Notes: a model not told the origin generated them from the sequence alone. A stretch of 31,367 bases of DNA from Candidatus Delongbacteria bacterium (GCA_016937995.1 JAFGVM010000023.1:1-31367); one strand, 5' to 3'; counted from the stretch's first letter, positions 1-8,184 are shown. Made by a program: numbers and translations.

Positions 1-350
1 TCATTGATCTCCATCTGATATCCAAAAAGCTCTTCATCATTTTCACCTATCAGATTACTATAAACTATCTCCTGAACCTCTTTTATCGGTTTTTCATCAT
101 CAAAAATTGCAAGAATATGAACTTCTTCTCTGGAATTTACTTCCATACCATAAAGAACACTCAGATCAATATTTTTCCCTGCTAAATTTGCGATACGGGT
201 ATTTTCTGATGAATTATGATCACAGATACATATAGCATCTAAACCAACTGACCTGGCTTGTTCAACTATAGCATTAGGTGTCATTTGTATATCACCGCAT
301 GGAGAAAGACATGTGTGAATATGAAAATCTGCTTTTATTTTTTTGAGCAT
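1..350 (-). CDS. PHP-domain metal-dependent phosphoesterase, truncated by window edge
   Basis: The first 116 codons are present; the 3' part lies outside the window. The N-terminus has the PHP signature: ADFHIHTCLSPCGD (His10, His12), then ICDHNSSEN (Asp44, His45), then GMEVNSREEVHIL (Glu70, His78), all expected metal ligands of the polymerase/histidinol-phosphatase fold. Family members hydrolyse phosphoester bonds, but the substrate cannot be told from this fragment. The ATG at 350 follows the stop of the upstream DRTGG gene by 16 bases, so it is the fourth gene of a minus-strand operon. The ribosome binding site is weak, which suggests translation aided by the gene upstream. From memory, small PHP proteins of this kind sit with DRTGG and RsbW-like genes near [FeFe]-hydrogenase genes in anaerobes; the relevant flank is not visible here. 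Confidence 0.85.
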   Translation of the reverse strand, partial: MLKKIKADFHIHTCLSPCGDIQMTPNAIVEQARSVGLDAICICDHNSSENTRIANLAGKNIDLSVLYGMEVNSREEVHILAIFDDEKPIKEVQEIVYSNLIGENDEELFGYQMEIN

Positions 351-366
351 TTAATAAACCCGAATG

Positions 367-705
367 TTAGCTGTTCCCGTGTATGCCCAATTCATATAAT
401 TTACCGACCAGTTCAAAAGTTTGAAGTTCAGTAGATAATATGGTAATGTTCTCTTCTATTGCTTTTTGGAGAGTAGTATCTTCGGGTTGTCTGTTATTTA
501 TGAGAATAATTGCCGACAGTCCCTTTAAATTTGCAACGGCTACAATATTTATATGGGTTTGGAGTGTTATCCAGATATTATCTTCTTCAGCATTTGCTAT
601 AACATCACTGAGTAGATCACTTGAATAACCACCACTTACTTCTTTATCCAGTTCTCCGGAAATAACCTTTAAATTAATCTTTTCAACAACTTCTTTTAAG
701 TTCAT
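367..705 (-). CDS. DRTGG-domain protein (second copy)
   Basis: A 112-residue protein that is a single DRTGG-type domain, the fold also found N-terminal in HPr kinase and in some phosphotransacetylases. It has the alternating strand/helix pattern and the family-like segments SSDLLSDVIANA and TILSTELQTFELVGKLYELGI. It is clearly related to the 120-residue protein at 1653-2015, which has the matching motifs SSDLMSDILAFG and IIVLSTKLTMFVSCGKLYSIGL. No catalytic motif is visible; a ligand-binding or partner-binding role is an inference. It lies 24 bases downstream of the CBS-GHKL gene with an AGGATAGG ribosome binding site before the ATG, so it belongs to the same operon. Function is unknown in detail. 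Confidence 0.8.
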   Translation of the reverse strand: MNLKEVVEKINLKVISGELDKEVSGGYSSDLLSDVIANAEEDNIWITLQTHINIVAVANLKGLSAIILINNRQPEDTTLQKAIEENITILSTELQTFELVGKLYELGIHGNS

Positions 706-729
706 TACGCCTATCCTATGTTTTTAGTT

Positions 730-1650
730 TTATTCATTAAGGTAAAAAACAAGATTCAGGGTAGTTCCTTTACCGACTACAGAATTCACTGTCATCTCAT
801 CACTGAACTTCTTCATGTTCGGAAGTCCCATTCCAGCACCAAAACCCAGTTCTCTTACCCATCCGGGAGCGTTCGAATAACCCGGTGTCATTGCTTTATC
901 AACATCTTCTATACCTGGTCCTTTATCCTCAAGGTTTACAGTTATTTTATCTGAATATACTCTTGCTGTAATTACACCTTTTTCAGTGTAGGAAACTATA
1001 TTGATCTCAGCCTCATATGTTGAAATTGTTACCCTACGTGTAATACTTGAAGACAGTCCGAGCTTTTTTAATGATTTTTTTAATCTTGTAGATGCATTTC
1101 CGGCTTTTTCGAAATTTCCTCCTTCAACATCATACTTCAGTTCTATACATATTTTATCGGCAATTAGGTCATTGATCAAACTTCTTGTGGAAAATTTATT
1201 TAAATGTTTATCATCGTACGCTATTTCTAATTTTTTTAAGATCCCCTTTATCGTATCGATCTTGGAAACCATTCCAACTATCTTACCATTTTCTCTTTCA
1301 AGTACAGGAAAACGGGTAAAATGATATTTGTCAAAATTTCTTACTGCATTTATTAAAGGCTCATCCGAAAATATTGTGATGACATTCTTTGTCATAACAT
1401 TTCCAACGATCTCATCTAAATTGCCGTTTTCCATGCACTCAACATAATCTTCAATACTTATTATGCCCACAAGTTGACCATTATCTGCAACTGGGACGCC
1501 TAAAATCCTTTTTTTTCTCAGGATCTCTCTTAAAGATTTCATTGATGTTGAGGATTCTATGGTAATAAAATTAACATCCATTGCATCCTTGACCCTCAAT
1601 TCATATGTCAATTCCTGGGTCTTACTTGTATCTTTTGTTGGATTATCCAT
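730..1650 (-). CDS. CBS-CBS-GHKL ATPase (anti-sigma factor/serine kinase-like regulator)
   Basis: A 306-residue fusion of two CBS domains (about residues 20-75 and 83-140) with a GHKL ATPase domain (about 160-305) of the RsbW type. The N-box reads YEAEINIVSY (Glu213, Asn217), the G1 box DKGPGIED (Asp242) and the G2 box GFGAGMGLPN (269-278). There is no histidine-containing dimerisation helix, so it is not a sensor histidine kinase; the domain resembles serine kinases that act on anti-anti-sigma or DRTGG-like partners. CBS pairs usually bind adenosine nucleotides, so an energy-state input is plausible (inference). It starts 2 bases after the stop of the upstream DRTGG gene with GAAGAG as ribosome binding site, a strong sign of one operon and probably one complex or pathway. 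Confidence 0.85.
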   Translation of the reverse strand: MDNPTKDTSKTQELTYELRVKDAMDVNFITIESSTSMKSLREILRKKRILGVPVADNGQLVGIISIEDYVECMENGNLDEIVGNVMTKNVITIFSDEPLINAVRNFDKYHFTRFPVLERENGKIVGMVSKIDTIKGILKKLEIAYDDKHLNKFSTRSLINDLIADKICIELKYDVEGGNFEKAGNASTRLKKSLKKLGLSSSITRRVTISTYEAEINIVSYTEKGVITARVYSDKITVNLEDKGPGIEDVDKAMTPGYSNAPGWVRELGFGAGMGLPNMKKFSDEMTVNSVVGKGTTLNLVFYLNE

Positions 1651-1652
1651 TT

Positions 1653-2015
1653 CTACTCTTCAAAAGTTAAATAACTGCAACCTTCAAGACCAATGCTATA
1701 TAATTTCCCGCAACTTACGAACATTGTGAGCTTCGTTGAAAGAACAATTATATCATCCCTTTCAGCTAATTTGATTATCATTTCATTGGGAATTTTACTC
1801 TGAACAAAACAAACCACTTTAATATCTGCAACATTTGCAGTGTTTATTGCCTGAATGTTGTTTAAGCTCGTTAATAGAATTGAATCGGGTTTTCCAAAAG
1901 CTAGAATATCACTCATCAGGTCAGATGAACATCCCAAAGCTATTTCCATTTCCGGATCATAATTATCCGTAAGCACGTCAGCTTCAAGTACCTCTTTTAT
2001 TTCTTTCAGTTTCAT
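1653..2015 (-). CDS. DRTGG-domain protein (first copy, operon leader)
   Basis: A 120-residue single-domain DRTGG protein and first gene of the minus-strand operon that continues to position 1. Its core (CSSDLMSDILAFG, IVLSTKLTMFVSCGKLYSIGL) matches the second copy at 367-705, so the operon carries two diverged paralogues flanking the GHKL kinase-like gene. The start ATG at 2015 is preceded by GGGTGAT. The paralogue pair could be alternative partners or substrates of the kinase-like protein; that is inference from order and spacing only. Confidence 0.8.
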   Translation of the reverse strand: MKLKEIKEVLEADVLTDNYDPEMEIALGCSSDLMSDILAFGKPDSILLTSLNNIQAINTANVADIKVVCFVQSKIPNEMIIKLAERDDIIVLSTKLTMFVSCGKLYSIGLEGCSYLTFEE

Positions 2016-2379
2016 TTTAAATCACCCGGAGTAGTTATACTTAATTTATTTTATTCAATTTGAATGTCTTCTTATTTTATCCATAACTGACATCATTCGT
2101 AATCCCAAATTCAACATTTATTATCAATCTCTTGACTGAACTATTGTGATATTTTTAACGATTTTCTAAATTAAATAATAAATTGCTTTTTTGCAATAGT
2201 AATTTATTTTAAGTATTCAGTTTTGATATATTTTGTGTTAATATTCTCAAATATCATATCCTATTCACAATTCATTCCTCATTATTTACCATTCATCCAT
2301 TTCAAATTGACTTTCAACTTAAGAATCGATAAATTAAATTTTTTGACATAATGAATATTATTTTAATTAAGGAGAGAAA
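2016..2379. other. AT-rich divergent intergenic region
   Basis: A 364-base stretch between the divergent DRTGG operon and tldD. It is very AT-rich, has no ORF with a ribosome binding site and no strong hairpin. It must hold promoters for both directions. One plausible plus-strand promoter is listed separately; no convincing minus-strand -35/-10 pair was found. Confidence 0.7.
2307..2335 (+). promoter_or_regulatory. candidate sigma70 promoter for tldD-tldE
   Basis: TTGACT (2307-2312), 17-base spacer, TAAATT (2330-2335), giving a predicted transcript start near 2342 and a leader of about 38 bases to the tldD ATG. The -10 is only four of six matches, so the call is tentative. Confidence 0.35.
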
Positions 2380-3744
2380 ATGTTTAACAGACTTAACGAG
2401 CTTATCAGTAAAGTAAATGCTGATTATGCTGATCTCAGGTACGAAAAAAAGATCGTAACCTCTATCTCTTTCAGAACAAGAGAGATAGATAACCTTAGTA
2501 AAAATTCAACAGACGGATTTGTTTTAAGGGTTCTAAAAAACGGTGGTTTTGCCACTGTAGCATTTAATAACATTGATGATGCTGATTTTGCTATCAACAA
2601 CGCAGTAACAAATGCAGAACTTTACTCTGAGAAAACAACCAAAAAAGTTAAGTTTGCACCTGCTCCAGTTGTCAAGGATGAGTTTATACCAGAACAGATA
2701 GAAGATCCGAGAAATATTTCGTTTGAGGAAAAACTTGAACTAATGAAGAAATACAATGAGATACTTCTTAAACCTGAAAAAGTTATCGCCACAGATCTTG
2801 GTTACGCTGAACTTTTCAGAGATAAGTGGTTCGTTAACACTGAAGGATCTGAGATACACGAAGAATTACTTACAACTAGACTCGGCGGATCAATAACAAG
2901 CAGTTATGGTAGTCAAAACCAGGATCTTCGAATAAAAGCCGGTGGGTCTAACGGATTCCAAAATGTAAGGAACCTTGAGAAATATATGGAAGGACGGGCT
3001 AAACTTGTTGTAGAACTTCTTGATGCTGAATCAGTGAAAGGAGGTACCTATGACTGTATTATTGATCCTACATTGACAGGTGTTTTCACTCATGAGGCTT
3101 TCGGACATTTTTCTGAGGCTGATATTACTGAAAACAGTCCTTCTCTGAGAGAAAAAATGAAGATCGGGACAAAGCTTGGAAACGGTATTGTGAATATTAC
3201 TGATAATGCTACTATTCCAAACCAGCTTGGACATTATAAATATGATGATGAGGGTGTCGCAGTTAGAAAGACCGTTCTGATGAAAAACGGAGTCCTTACC
3301 GGAAGGCTTCATTCAAGAAAAACAGCACACGAATTTGGAGAACCGATATCCGGACATATGATCGCTGAAGATTATAGATATGCACCTATTGTAAGAATGG
3401 GGACAATATTTATTGAGCCTACCGAGAATACAAAAGATGAATTATTCAAAACTTTGGGTAATGGTCTTTATCTTTGTGAAGGTAAAGGTGGTCAGACAAT
3501 GGGAGAAAACTTTACTTTCGGAGCTTCATACGGTTACATAGTTGAGAATGGTAAGATCAAAAAAATGGTTAAGGATCTTAATATATCAGGTAATCTATAC
3601 AATACACTGGCAGACATTTCAATGATCGGAAGTGATTTCGAACTGTCTAAAGTTGGAGGCTGCGGAAAAGGCCAGACGAACCTTAGATCATGCTACGGAG
3701 GTCCGCATATTCTAATTAAAAATCTTGTTGTGGGAGGTAAATAA
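2380..3744 (+). CDS. tldD: TldD/PmbA-family metalloprotease, TldD subunit
   Basis: A 454-residue protein matching TldD in length. It carries the metalloprotease motif HEAFGHFSEAD with His238, Glu239 and His242 (HExxxH), and the C-terminal GGCGKGQ segment with Cys428. In E. coli, TldD and TldE form a heterodimeric protease that acts on unfolded peptides, including the microcin B17 precursor and the CcdA antitoxin; TldD supplies the metal site. The start ATG at 2380 has an AAGGAGAG ribosome binding site. The stop codon overlaps the start of tldE by one base (TAATG), so the two are translationally coupled, which suits a 1:1 complex. No microcin-like peptide gene is visible nearby, so a general peptide-processing role is likelier. 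Confidence 0.93.
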   Translation: MFNRLNELISKVNADYADLRYEKKIVTSISFRTREIDNLSKNSTDGFVLRVLKNGGFATVAFNNIDDADFAINNAVTNAELYSEKTTKKVKFAPAPVVKDEFIPEQIEDPRNISFEEKLELMKKYNEILLKPEKVIATDLGYAELFRDKWFVNTEGSEIHEELLTTRLGGSITSSYGSQNQDLRIKAGGSNGFQNVRNLEKYMEGRAKLVVELLDAESVKGGTYDCIIDPTLTGVFTHEAFGHFSEADITENSPSLREKMKIGTKLGNGIVNITDNATIPNQLGHYKYDDEGVAVRKTVLMKNGVLTGRLHSRKTAHEFGEPISGHMIAEDYRYAPIVRMGTIFIEPTENTKDELFKTLGNGLYLCEGKGGQTMGENFTFGASYGYIVENGKIKKMVKDLNISGNLYNTLADISMIGSDFELSKVGGCGKGQTNLRSCYGGPHILIKNLVVGGK

Positions 3745-5036
3745 TGGAAAAATTATTGAATCAGATAAAAGATAAATTTGAACAGAGCGAAGTCTTTTTT
3801 TCAAGTTCAGAAGATGTTTCGGTCACTATTGCGAACGGAAAACTTGATGCTATCGAATCAAACAAGGAAAGTGGATACTCTGTTAGAACTTTTCATAAAG
3901 GTGTTGCAGGATTCGCATACAGTAACAAGATATCTGATACCAAGCCCATACTTGAAAGCCTTGATATAAGCTTAATTGGTAAAGTTGAAGGGAATGTTGA
4001 CCTTCCTGATCCTGCAGATCTACCTGATCTTAACACATATAACTCACAAATAGAAAAAGTTTCGAGTGATTCGATAAATGATATATGTGAAGATCTCTAC
4101 AAATTTATTAAAAATAATGTTGATGCAGAAATAACAACTTCCGGATGGAAATCTGTGACTGAAAAAAGACTTCTAAACTCAAAAGGTGTAGATTATAGTG
4201 GAAAAAGTTCTTCTTCAGGTCTATATGCGAGTATCGATTATCCAGGTGGTGGTGGAAGTCTCAATAAGGTTTTTAAAAGTAAATCAACACCTGAATACTG
4301 CGAAAAAGAAATATCTAAACTTATAAATATGTACAAAACCGGTTTAAACATTGTAAAACCCGAAGGTGGAAAGATGAAAGTTCTTTTCATGCCGAATACA
4401 GTATTTTCGCTTATATGGAGGCTTTATGCAGCTGCAAAAGCTGATGCTGTCGATCAGGGGGTTTCAGTTCTTAAAGAGAAGATCGGAGATAAAATATTCA
4501 GTGAGAAGATAACTATTTATAATGATCCATTGAATGATGAATTCCCGGGAGCTCAGGCTTTTGATGGAGAAGGTGTCGTCAATAAGAGAAATTATATTGT
4601 AGAAAATGGAGTATTCAGATCATTCTACGGAGATCTGAAATTCTGTAAAAAAATAGGTATTGAACCAACTGGTGGCTCAGCAAGAGGATCATGGAGGGGT
4701 CAACCATCCAGTTCGATGAGTGCTATGTATGTTGAACCAGGAGAGCACTCTTTGGAAGAGCTTATTGCAATGATGGACAAAGGAATCATAATCTTTGGAG
4801 TTCTTGGGGCTCATAGTGGTAATATACCTAATGGAGATCTTTCAATAGGTATAAATCCATGTTTCTATGTTGAAAATGGAGAAATCAAAGGGCGTGTTAA
4901 AGATTCTATGCTTGCAGGTAATGTATATGACATTATGAAAAATGTTCTTGCTGTTGGAAATAAATCTGAATCAGGTTATATGGTAACCAGCCCCCCAATT
5001 TTACTTGATAATATTAATATTGCTATCAAGCAATAA
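3744..5036 (+). CDS. tldE: TldE/PmbA subunit of TldD-TldE protease
   Basis: A 430-residue PmbA-type paralogue of TldD. It lacks the HExxxH motif, as TldE subunits do, and keeps the family core: the glycine-rich GGGGSLNKV region, the AFDGEGV segment near the middle and the C-terminal INPCFYVENGEIKGRVK and AGNVYDI segments. It would form the non-metal half of the heterodimer and shape the peptide cavity. The ATG overlaps the last base of the tldD stop and GGGAGG lies just upstream. A strong terminator follows 5 bases after the stop, so tldD-tldE is a closed two-gene operon. Confidence 0.93.
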   Translation: MEKLLNQIKDKFEQSEVFFSSSEDVSVTIANGKLDAIESNKESGYSVRTFHKGVAGFAYSNKISDTKPILESLDISLIGKVEGNVDLPDPADLPDLNTYNSQIEKVSSDSINDICEDLYKFIKNNVDAEITTSGWKSVTEKRLLNSKGVDYSGKSSSSGLYASIDYPGGGGSLNKVFKSKSTPEYCEKEISKLINMYKTGLNIVKPEGGKMKVLFMPNTVFSLIWRLYAAAKADAVDQGVSVLKEKIGDKIFSEKITIYNDPLNDEFPGAQAFDGEGVVNKRNYIVENGVFRSFYGDLKFCKKIGIEPTGGSARGSWRGQPSSSMSAMYVEPGEHSLEELIAMMDKGIIIFGVLGAHSGNIPNGDLSIGINPCFYVENGEIKGRVKDSMLAGNVYDIMKNVLAVGNKSESGYMVTSPPILLDNINIAIKQ

Positions 5037-5040
5037 TCTG

Positions 5041-5069
5041 AAAGGGTGCGAAATTTCGCACCCTTTTTT
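5041..5069. terminator. intrinsic terminator between convergent genes
   Basis: A perfect inverted repeat: AAAGGGTGCGA and TCGCACCCTTT around an AATT loop, followed by six Ts on the plus strand. On the minus strand only about three Ts follow, so it is strong for tldE and weaker for the convergent phosphatase gene. Confidence 0.93.
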
Positions 5070-5087
5070 GCTTCATCATATTTCATT

Positions 5088-5603
5088 TTATTCATCCCAA
5101 TTCAAAACAAACTGCCTCTGCTCTTCTGTCTCAGGACTTTCTTTTCCGTCACCCCGGAGAAGATGTATCTTTTCGAAAACATTCTCTTTAGTGGCCATTT
5201 TATGCCTTAACATATAACATCCTACAACCGTTCCGGTCCTACCGGTACCTCCGATACAGTGTAAATACACTGGTGTATCCTGCTTTAGATCTTTATCAAT
5301 CTTATCCAGTATTTTTTTCATAAGATCTTTATCCGGGATACCCATATCTTTTATTATGTATCGCGTGTGTTTAAGGTTATTGCAATGAATATCTTCAAAT
5401 TTTTCGCAATATTCACTATATATTGTCGTAAAATAATTTATCTCTTCATCTGCCTCAGTTAAATTGATCATCGATCTTATACCAAGGTCTGAAAGACTTA
5501 ACATCCTGTTTAAAATACTGGCCGCATTAAATCCTCCCGGATACATTCCGGCCATCAACTTTCCCTCAATAACCCAATAAGTGTTTTGAAATGGTAATTT
5601 CAT
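5088..5603 (-). CDS. dual-specificity/tyrosine protein phosphatase-like protein
   Basis: A 171-residue cysteine phosphatase. The P-loop is HCIGGTGRTG, with nucleophile Cys116 and Arg122 (HCx5R), and a likely general-acid loop is IKDMGIP with Asp86. The tail SPETEEQRQFVLNW is typical of small bacterial and eukaryote-like dual-specificity phosphatases. It has no signal peptide, so it is cytoplasmic. Substrates could be phosphotyrosine or phosphoserine proteins or a small phosphorylated compound; the sequence does not decide. It stands alone, convergent to tldE and divergent from the MFS gene. The ribosome binding site before the ATG at 5603 is weak. Confidence 0.88.
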   Translation of the reverse strand: MKLPFQNTYWVIEGKLMAGMYPGGFNAASILNRMLSLSDLGIRSMINLTEADEEINYFTTIYSEYCEKFEDIHCNNLKHTRYIIKDMGIPDKDLMKKILDKIDKDLKQDTPVYLHCIGGTGRTGTVVGCYMLRHKMATKENVFEKIHLLRGDGKESPETEEQRQFVLNWDE

Positions 5604-5696
5604 GCTTTGACGAACCTGCTTTTCATTATAATTCCCGATATATCCTTAATATAGTAAAAATATGGATAAAATACATTGATTATTTTGATATTAAAT

Positions 5697-5721
5697 ATTA
5701 CTTTCAGCGGTTGGAAGTAAT
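5697..5721. repeat. 9-bp inverted repeat upstream of the MFS gene
   Basis: ATTACTTTC (5697-5705) and GGAAGTAAT (5713-5721) form a 9-bp stem with one T-G pair and a 7-base loop, 33 bases before the MFS start. It could be an operator or a leader hairpin. There is no T-tract after it, so it is not a terminator. Confidence 0.5.
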
Positions 5722-5754
5722 GTAGGCTTATCAAAAAATATGGTAGTCCAGTAA

Positions 5755-6984
5755 GTGTTTAAAGATTTAACAAAAATACAAAAAAAAATAGTTTATGTTA
5801 TCCTGATAGCAACTTTTTTCAATGCAATTCTCATTGGACTTGGTCCATTAATGGATATTATAGCAACAAAAGCTTTAAGTGCGGCAGATTGGCAATTGAC
5901 ATTATTGACAATGATATGGCCTGTTACTAACTTCATATCCATATGGTGGGGTAAAATATTAGAAACAACTGAAAATAAATCAATATTTTACTGGATAGTA
6001 GCATTTTTTGGTAGGTTGATACTTGTTCTTGGTATCTGGGTGGTCACCATGAATGAATTCCTTGTCATTCTTGCAGTTTCATTCTCATTCAATTCTCTTT
6101 TCATCCCACTTTATAACAATTTGTTTCAAAAGCACTTCAATTCTGAAGTAAGAGGCAGGATATTCGGTATCACGATAAGTCTTTCAACTTTTATTGCGAT
6201 ATTGTTTTCTTATGTAGCCGGAAGGGTTCTCGACAGCGATGAGAATAGATTCAGAATTATTATGGTATTCGCAGGGATTTGCGGATTCCTTGGAACTGCA
6301 ATACTAAGTACATTTAAACCAGAGATCAAAACTAATTCAATAATTAAGAAATTCAGCTTAACAAAGATCTTCATTTCCCCTTTAAGTCGAACTTGGGAAA
6401 CTTTAAGATACAACAAAGATTTTAGAAATTTTGAAATTAATTTCACAATATACGGGATCGGATTCTTGATGGTTCTACCTTCTGTTCCTATATATTTGAT
6501 CGAAAATTTAAAAATGAATTATACATCAAGTTTTATTGCGAAAGCAATAATCGCACAGATAGGCCTGCTTCTATTATCACCTCTATTCGGTAAGATTCAC
6601 GGAAAATGGCATCCTCATTATTTCACCGCTATATCATTTATCACCTTATCTATTTTCCCTTTGACGCTTTATATCTCAAGCTTTATGTCTATCGAAACCG
6701 CTGTTATACTGGTTTTCGTAGCGTATTTCATTTATAGTTTTGGAATGGCAGGTGTGAATATTTCATGGAATATAAGCAGCATTTTTTTTGCCGGAGATGA
6801 AGATTCCTCAATGTATCAAAGCATTCATGTATCAGCTACAGGTATCAGAGGTTTACTGGCTCCATTATTTGGATTATCATTGTACAGATATTTCGGAATT
6901 AGGTTTGTTTTCCTCGTTTCGTTCATTTTTATCTTCTCCGGGGGAATTTTGAGTTATCTAAGCTATCTGAAAAAGAAGTCATAA
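5755..6984 (+). CDS. major facilitator superfamily transporter
   Basis: A 409-residue integral membrane protein with about twelve hydrophobic segments in two sets of six, separated by a basic cytoplasmic loop around residues 195-225. A loop before segment 5 reads RGRIFGI, like the conserved MFS loop motifs. The substrate cannot be predicted. The start is taken as GTG at 5755 because a stop codon lies immediately upstream in frame and the first membrane segment begins at about residue 12; no good ribosome binding site is visible, so the start or its initiation is unusual. It is monocistronic by position: the next gene has its own strong promoter and there is no clear terminator between. Confidence 0.85.
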   Translation: MFKDLTKIQKKIVYVILIATFFNAILIGLGPLMDIIATKALSAADWQLTLLTMIWPVTNFISIWWGKILETTENKSIFYWIVAFFGRLILVLGIWVVTMNEFLVILAVSFSFNSLFIPLYNNLFQKHFNSEVRGRIFGITISLSTFIAILFSYVAGRVLDSDENRFRIIMVFAGICGFLGTAILSTFKPEIKTNSIIKKFSLTKIFISPLSRTWETLRYNKDFRNFEINFTIYGIGFLMVLPSVPIYLIENLKMNYTSSFIAKAIIAQIGLLLLSPLFGKIHGKWHPHYFTAISFITLSIFPLTLYISSFMSIETAVILVFVAYFIYSFGMAGVNISWNISSIFFAGDEDSSMYQSIHVSATGIRGLLAPLFGLSLYRYFGIRFVFLVSFIFIFSGGILSYLSYLKKKS

Positions 6985-7011
6985 ATAGTGTAAAAATAAA
7001 AATATATTACC

Positions 7012-7040
7012 TTGACAAGCTACGGCATATATTTTATATT
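7012..7040 (+). promoter_or_regulatory. near-consensus sigma70 promoter for lipoprotein-LysM pair
   Basis: TTGACA (7012-7017), 17-base spacer, TATATT (7035-7040). The predicted start is near 7047, about 70 bases before the lipoprotein ATG. The match suggests high constitutive expression, as expected for an abundant envelope protein. Confidence 0.8.
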
Positions 7041-7116
7041 TAGCTTGATTTAATATGTTAGGAAAATAAATCTGTAAGTGAAAATTAATTTAAAAAATAA
7101 AGTTGTCGGAGGTAAA

Positions 7117-7371
7117 ATGTCATTGACAATTAAAAAATTGGCTTTATTGCTGTTGGTTTTGTCCTTTCTTTTCGCTGGATGTACAAGATACGCAAATGAA
7201 GATGAACTTAAAGTTCTGAAGGATACACAAGACGCTGCAAAAAAAGCACAAACAAAGTTGGCTACTGTTAAACAGGATAGAAGAAATCTTGAAAACAAAC
7301 TGGCTGATAAGGAAAAAGAACTGGCAGCAGCTAAAGAAGAAAAAGCCGCTGTAGAAAGTAGAATTAAATAG
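7117..7371 (+). CDS. small coiled-coil outer-membrane lipoprotein
   Basis: An 84-residue lipoprotein. The signal peptide ends in the lipobox LFAGC with lipidated Cys22. The mature part of about 63 residues is almost entirely a charged Ala/Lys/Glu coiled coil (from about residue 30 to the end), in the style of Lpp or other small structural lipoproteins, but there is no C-terminal Lys for peptidoglycan linkage beyond the final Ile-Lys. The start is set at ATG 7117 because GGAGGT precedes it by 4 bases; an upstream in-frame GTG at 7078 lacks a ribosome binding site and would spoil the signal peptide. The next gene encodes a LysM protein 31 bases downstream, suggesting a shared role in linking outer membrane and cell wall. 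Confidence 0.85.
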   Translation: MSLTIKKLALLLLVLSFLFAGCTRYANEDELKVLKDTQDAAKKAQTKLATVKQDRRNLENKLADKEKELAAAKEEKAAVESRIK

Positions 7372-7402
7372 GAACTTAAAACAAAAAGGAGTTTAATAAG
7401 AT

Positions 7403-8098
7403 ATGAAAAAAACATTACTATCACTTCTCATCTTGTCTTTTTTTGCTTTGAGTTTCGCGCAAGATAAAGTGAACTATGAAGAAGAATATCTGCCTAAGTT
7501 AACTAAGGCTCAAACAGATGTAGCCAACACAGAAGCTGAAATAGTTACTGAAGAAGCAAAATCTACTGAATTAAAAGGTAAGATCGAAGAAACTGATAAT
7601 GCTATCCAGACAACTTGGACTGAGATCTATACTTTGGTAGGATCAGATGATTCTGGTATTAAAGAATATCGTGATAACCTTAATGCTCTAGAGAATAAAG
7701 TAAGAAGTTTTGGAGCTTTACCTGCAGAAGAATTATACAAAAGAAGAGCTGAACTTGACGGTTTTCAATCAGAATTAGATCTGATGAGAGCGGATACTAA
7801 ATCAGCTTTAACAGAATTTGTGAATAAAATCGAAAGAATTGATCAAAAAATAAAATCTGTAAGAAGTTCTATAGTTGTCCCTTATGTTACTTCATATGTT
7901 GTTCAGAGAGGTGATAATCTTTGGAAGATCTCAGGAAAATCTGATATTTATGACGATCCTTTTAAGTGGACTGATATATACAAAGCTAACAAAGAAACTA
8001 TCAGCTCATGGCAACGAAAGTATAATGCAGTCTTGAAAGAAGGACAAGAAGAAGCAGATCTTATTTATCCTGATCAGGAATTTACAATTCCTAGGTAA
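7403..8098 (+). CDS. secreted coiled-coil protein with C-terminal LysM domain
   Basis: A 231-residue exported protein. It has a signal peptide of about 19 residues (cleavage after SFA, before Gln), a long helical coiled-coil region (about 25-155) and a C-terminal LysM domain (about 163-230) starting YVVQRGDNLWKISG and ending LIYPDQEFTIP. LysM binds the glycan of peptidoglycan; no catalytic domain is present, so it is a wall-binding structural or scaffold protein. An AAGGAG site precedes the ATG. It shares the strong promoter at 7012 with the lipoprotein and is followed by a terminator at 8155, so the pair forms a unit. Confidence 0.88.
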   Translation: MKKTLLSLLILSFFALSFAQDKVNYEEEYLPKLTKAQTDVANTEAEIVTEEAKSTELKGKIEETDNAIQTTWTEIYTLVGSDDSGIKEYRDNLNALENKVRSFGALPAEELYKRRAELDGFQSELDLMRADTKSALTEFVNKIERIDQKIKSVRSSIVVPYVTSYVVQRGDNLWKISGKSDIYDDPFKWTDIYKANKETISSWQRKYNAVLKEGQEEADLIYPDQEFTIPR

Positions 8099-8103
8099 AT
8101 AAT

Positions 8104-8131
8104 TTGATAGTTGAACATATTATTATATCAT
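8104..8131 (+). promoter_or_regulatory. candidate promoter for the pgpH-ybeY run
   Basis: TTGATA (8104-8109), 16-base spacer, TATCAT (8126-8131), each five of six matches. It would start transcription near 8138, upstream of the terminator-like hairpin, so the hairpin would lie in the pgpH leader. Confidence 0.35.
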
Positions 8132-8154
8132 GTAAATGTTATTAGTCGTTTCTT

Positions 8155-8184
8155 AGGTGCATACTTGTTATGCACCTTTTTTTA
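8155..8184 (+). terminator. intrinsic terminator after the LysM gene, or attenuator in the pgpH leader
   Basis: AGGTGCATA (8155-8163) pairs with TATGCACCT (8169-8177) over a 5-base loop, followed by a run of Ts. It ends only 17 bases before the pgpH ATG, leaving no room for a separate promoter after it. Confidence 0.88.

Noticed and set aside
2343-2379. TTGACA at 2343 as the -35 of the tldD promoter
   Set aside because: A -10 at correct spacing would overlap the ribosome binding site, leaving no leader; the pair at 2307-2335 is a better fit.
7050-7424. Minus-strand ORF of 124 codons over the lipoprotein gene
   Set aside because: Its hydrophobic, serine-rich product is the mirror of the coiled-coil and signal-peptide coding sequence; the plus strand has promoter, ribosome binding site, lipobox and operon context.
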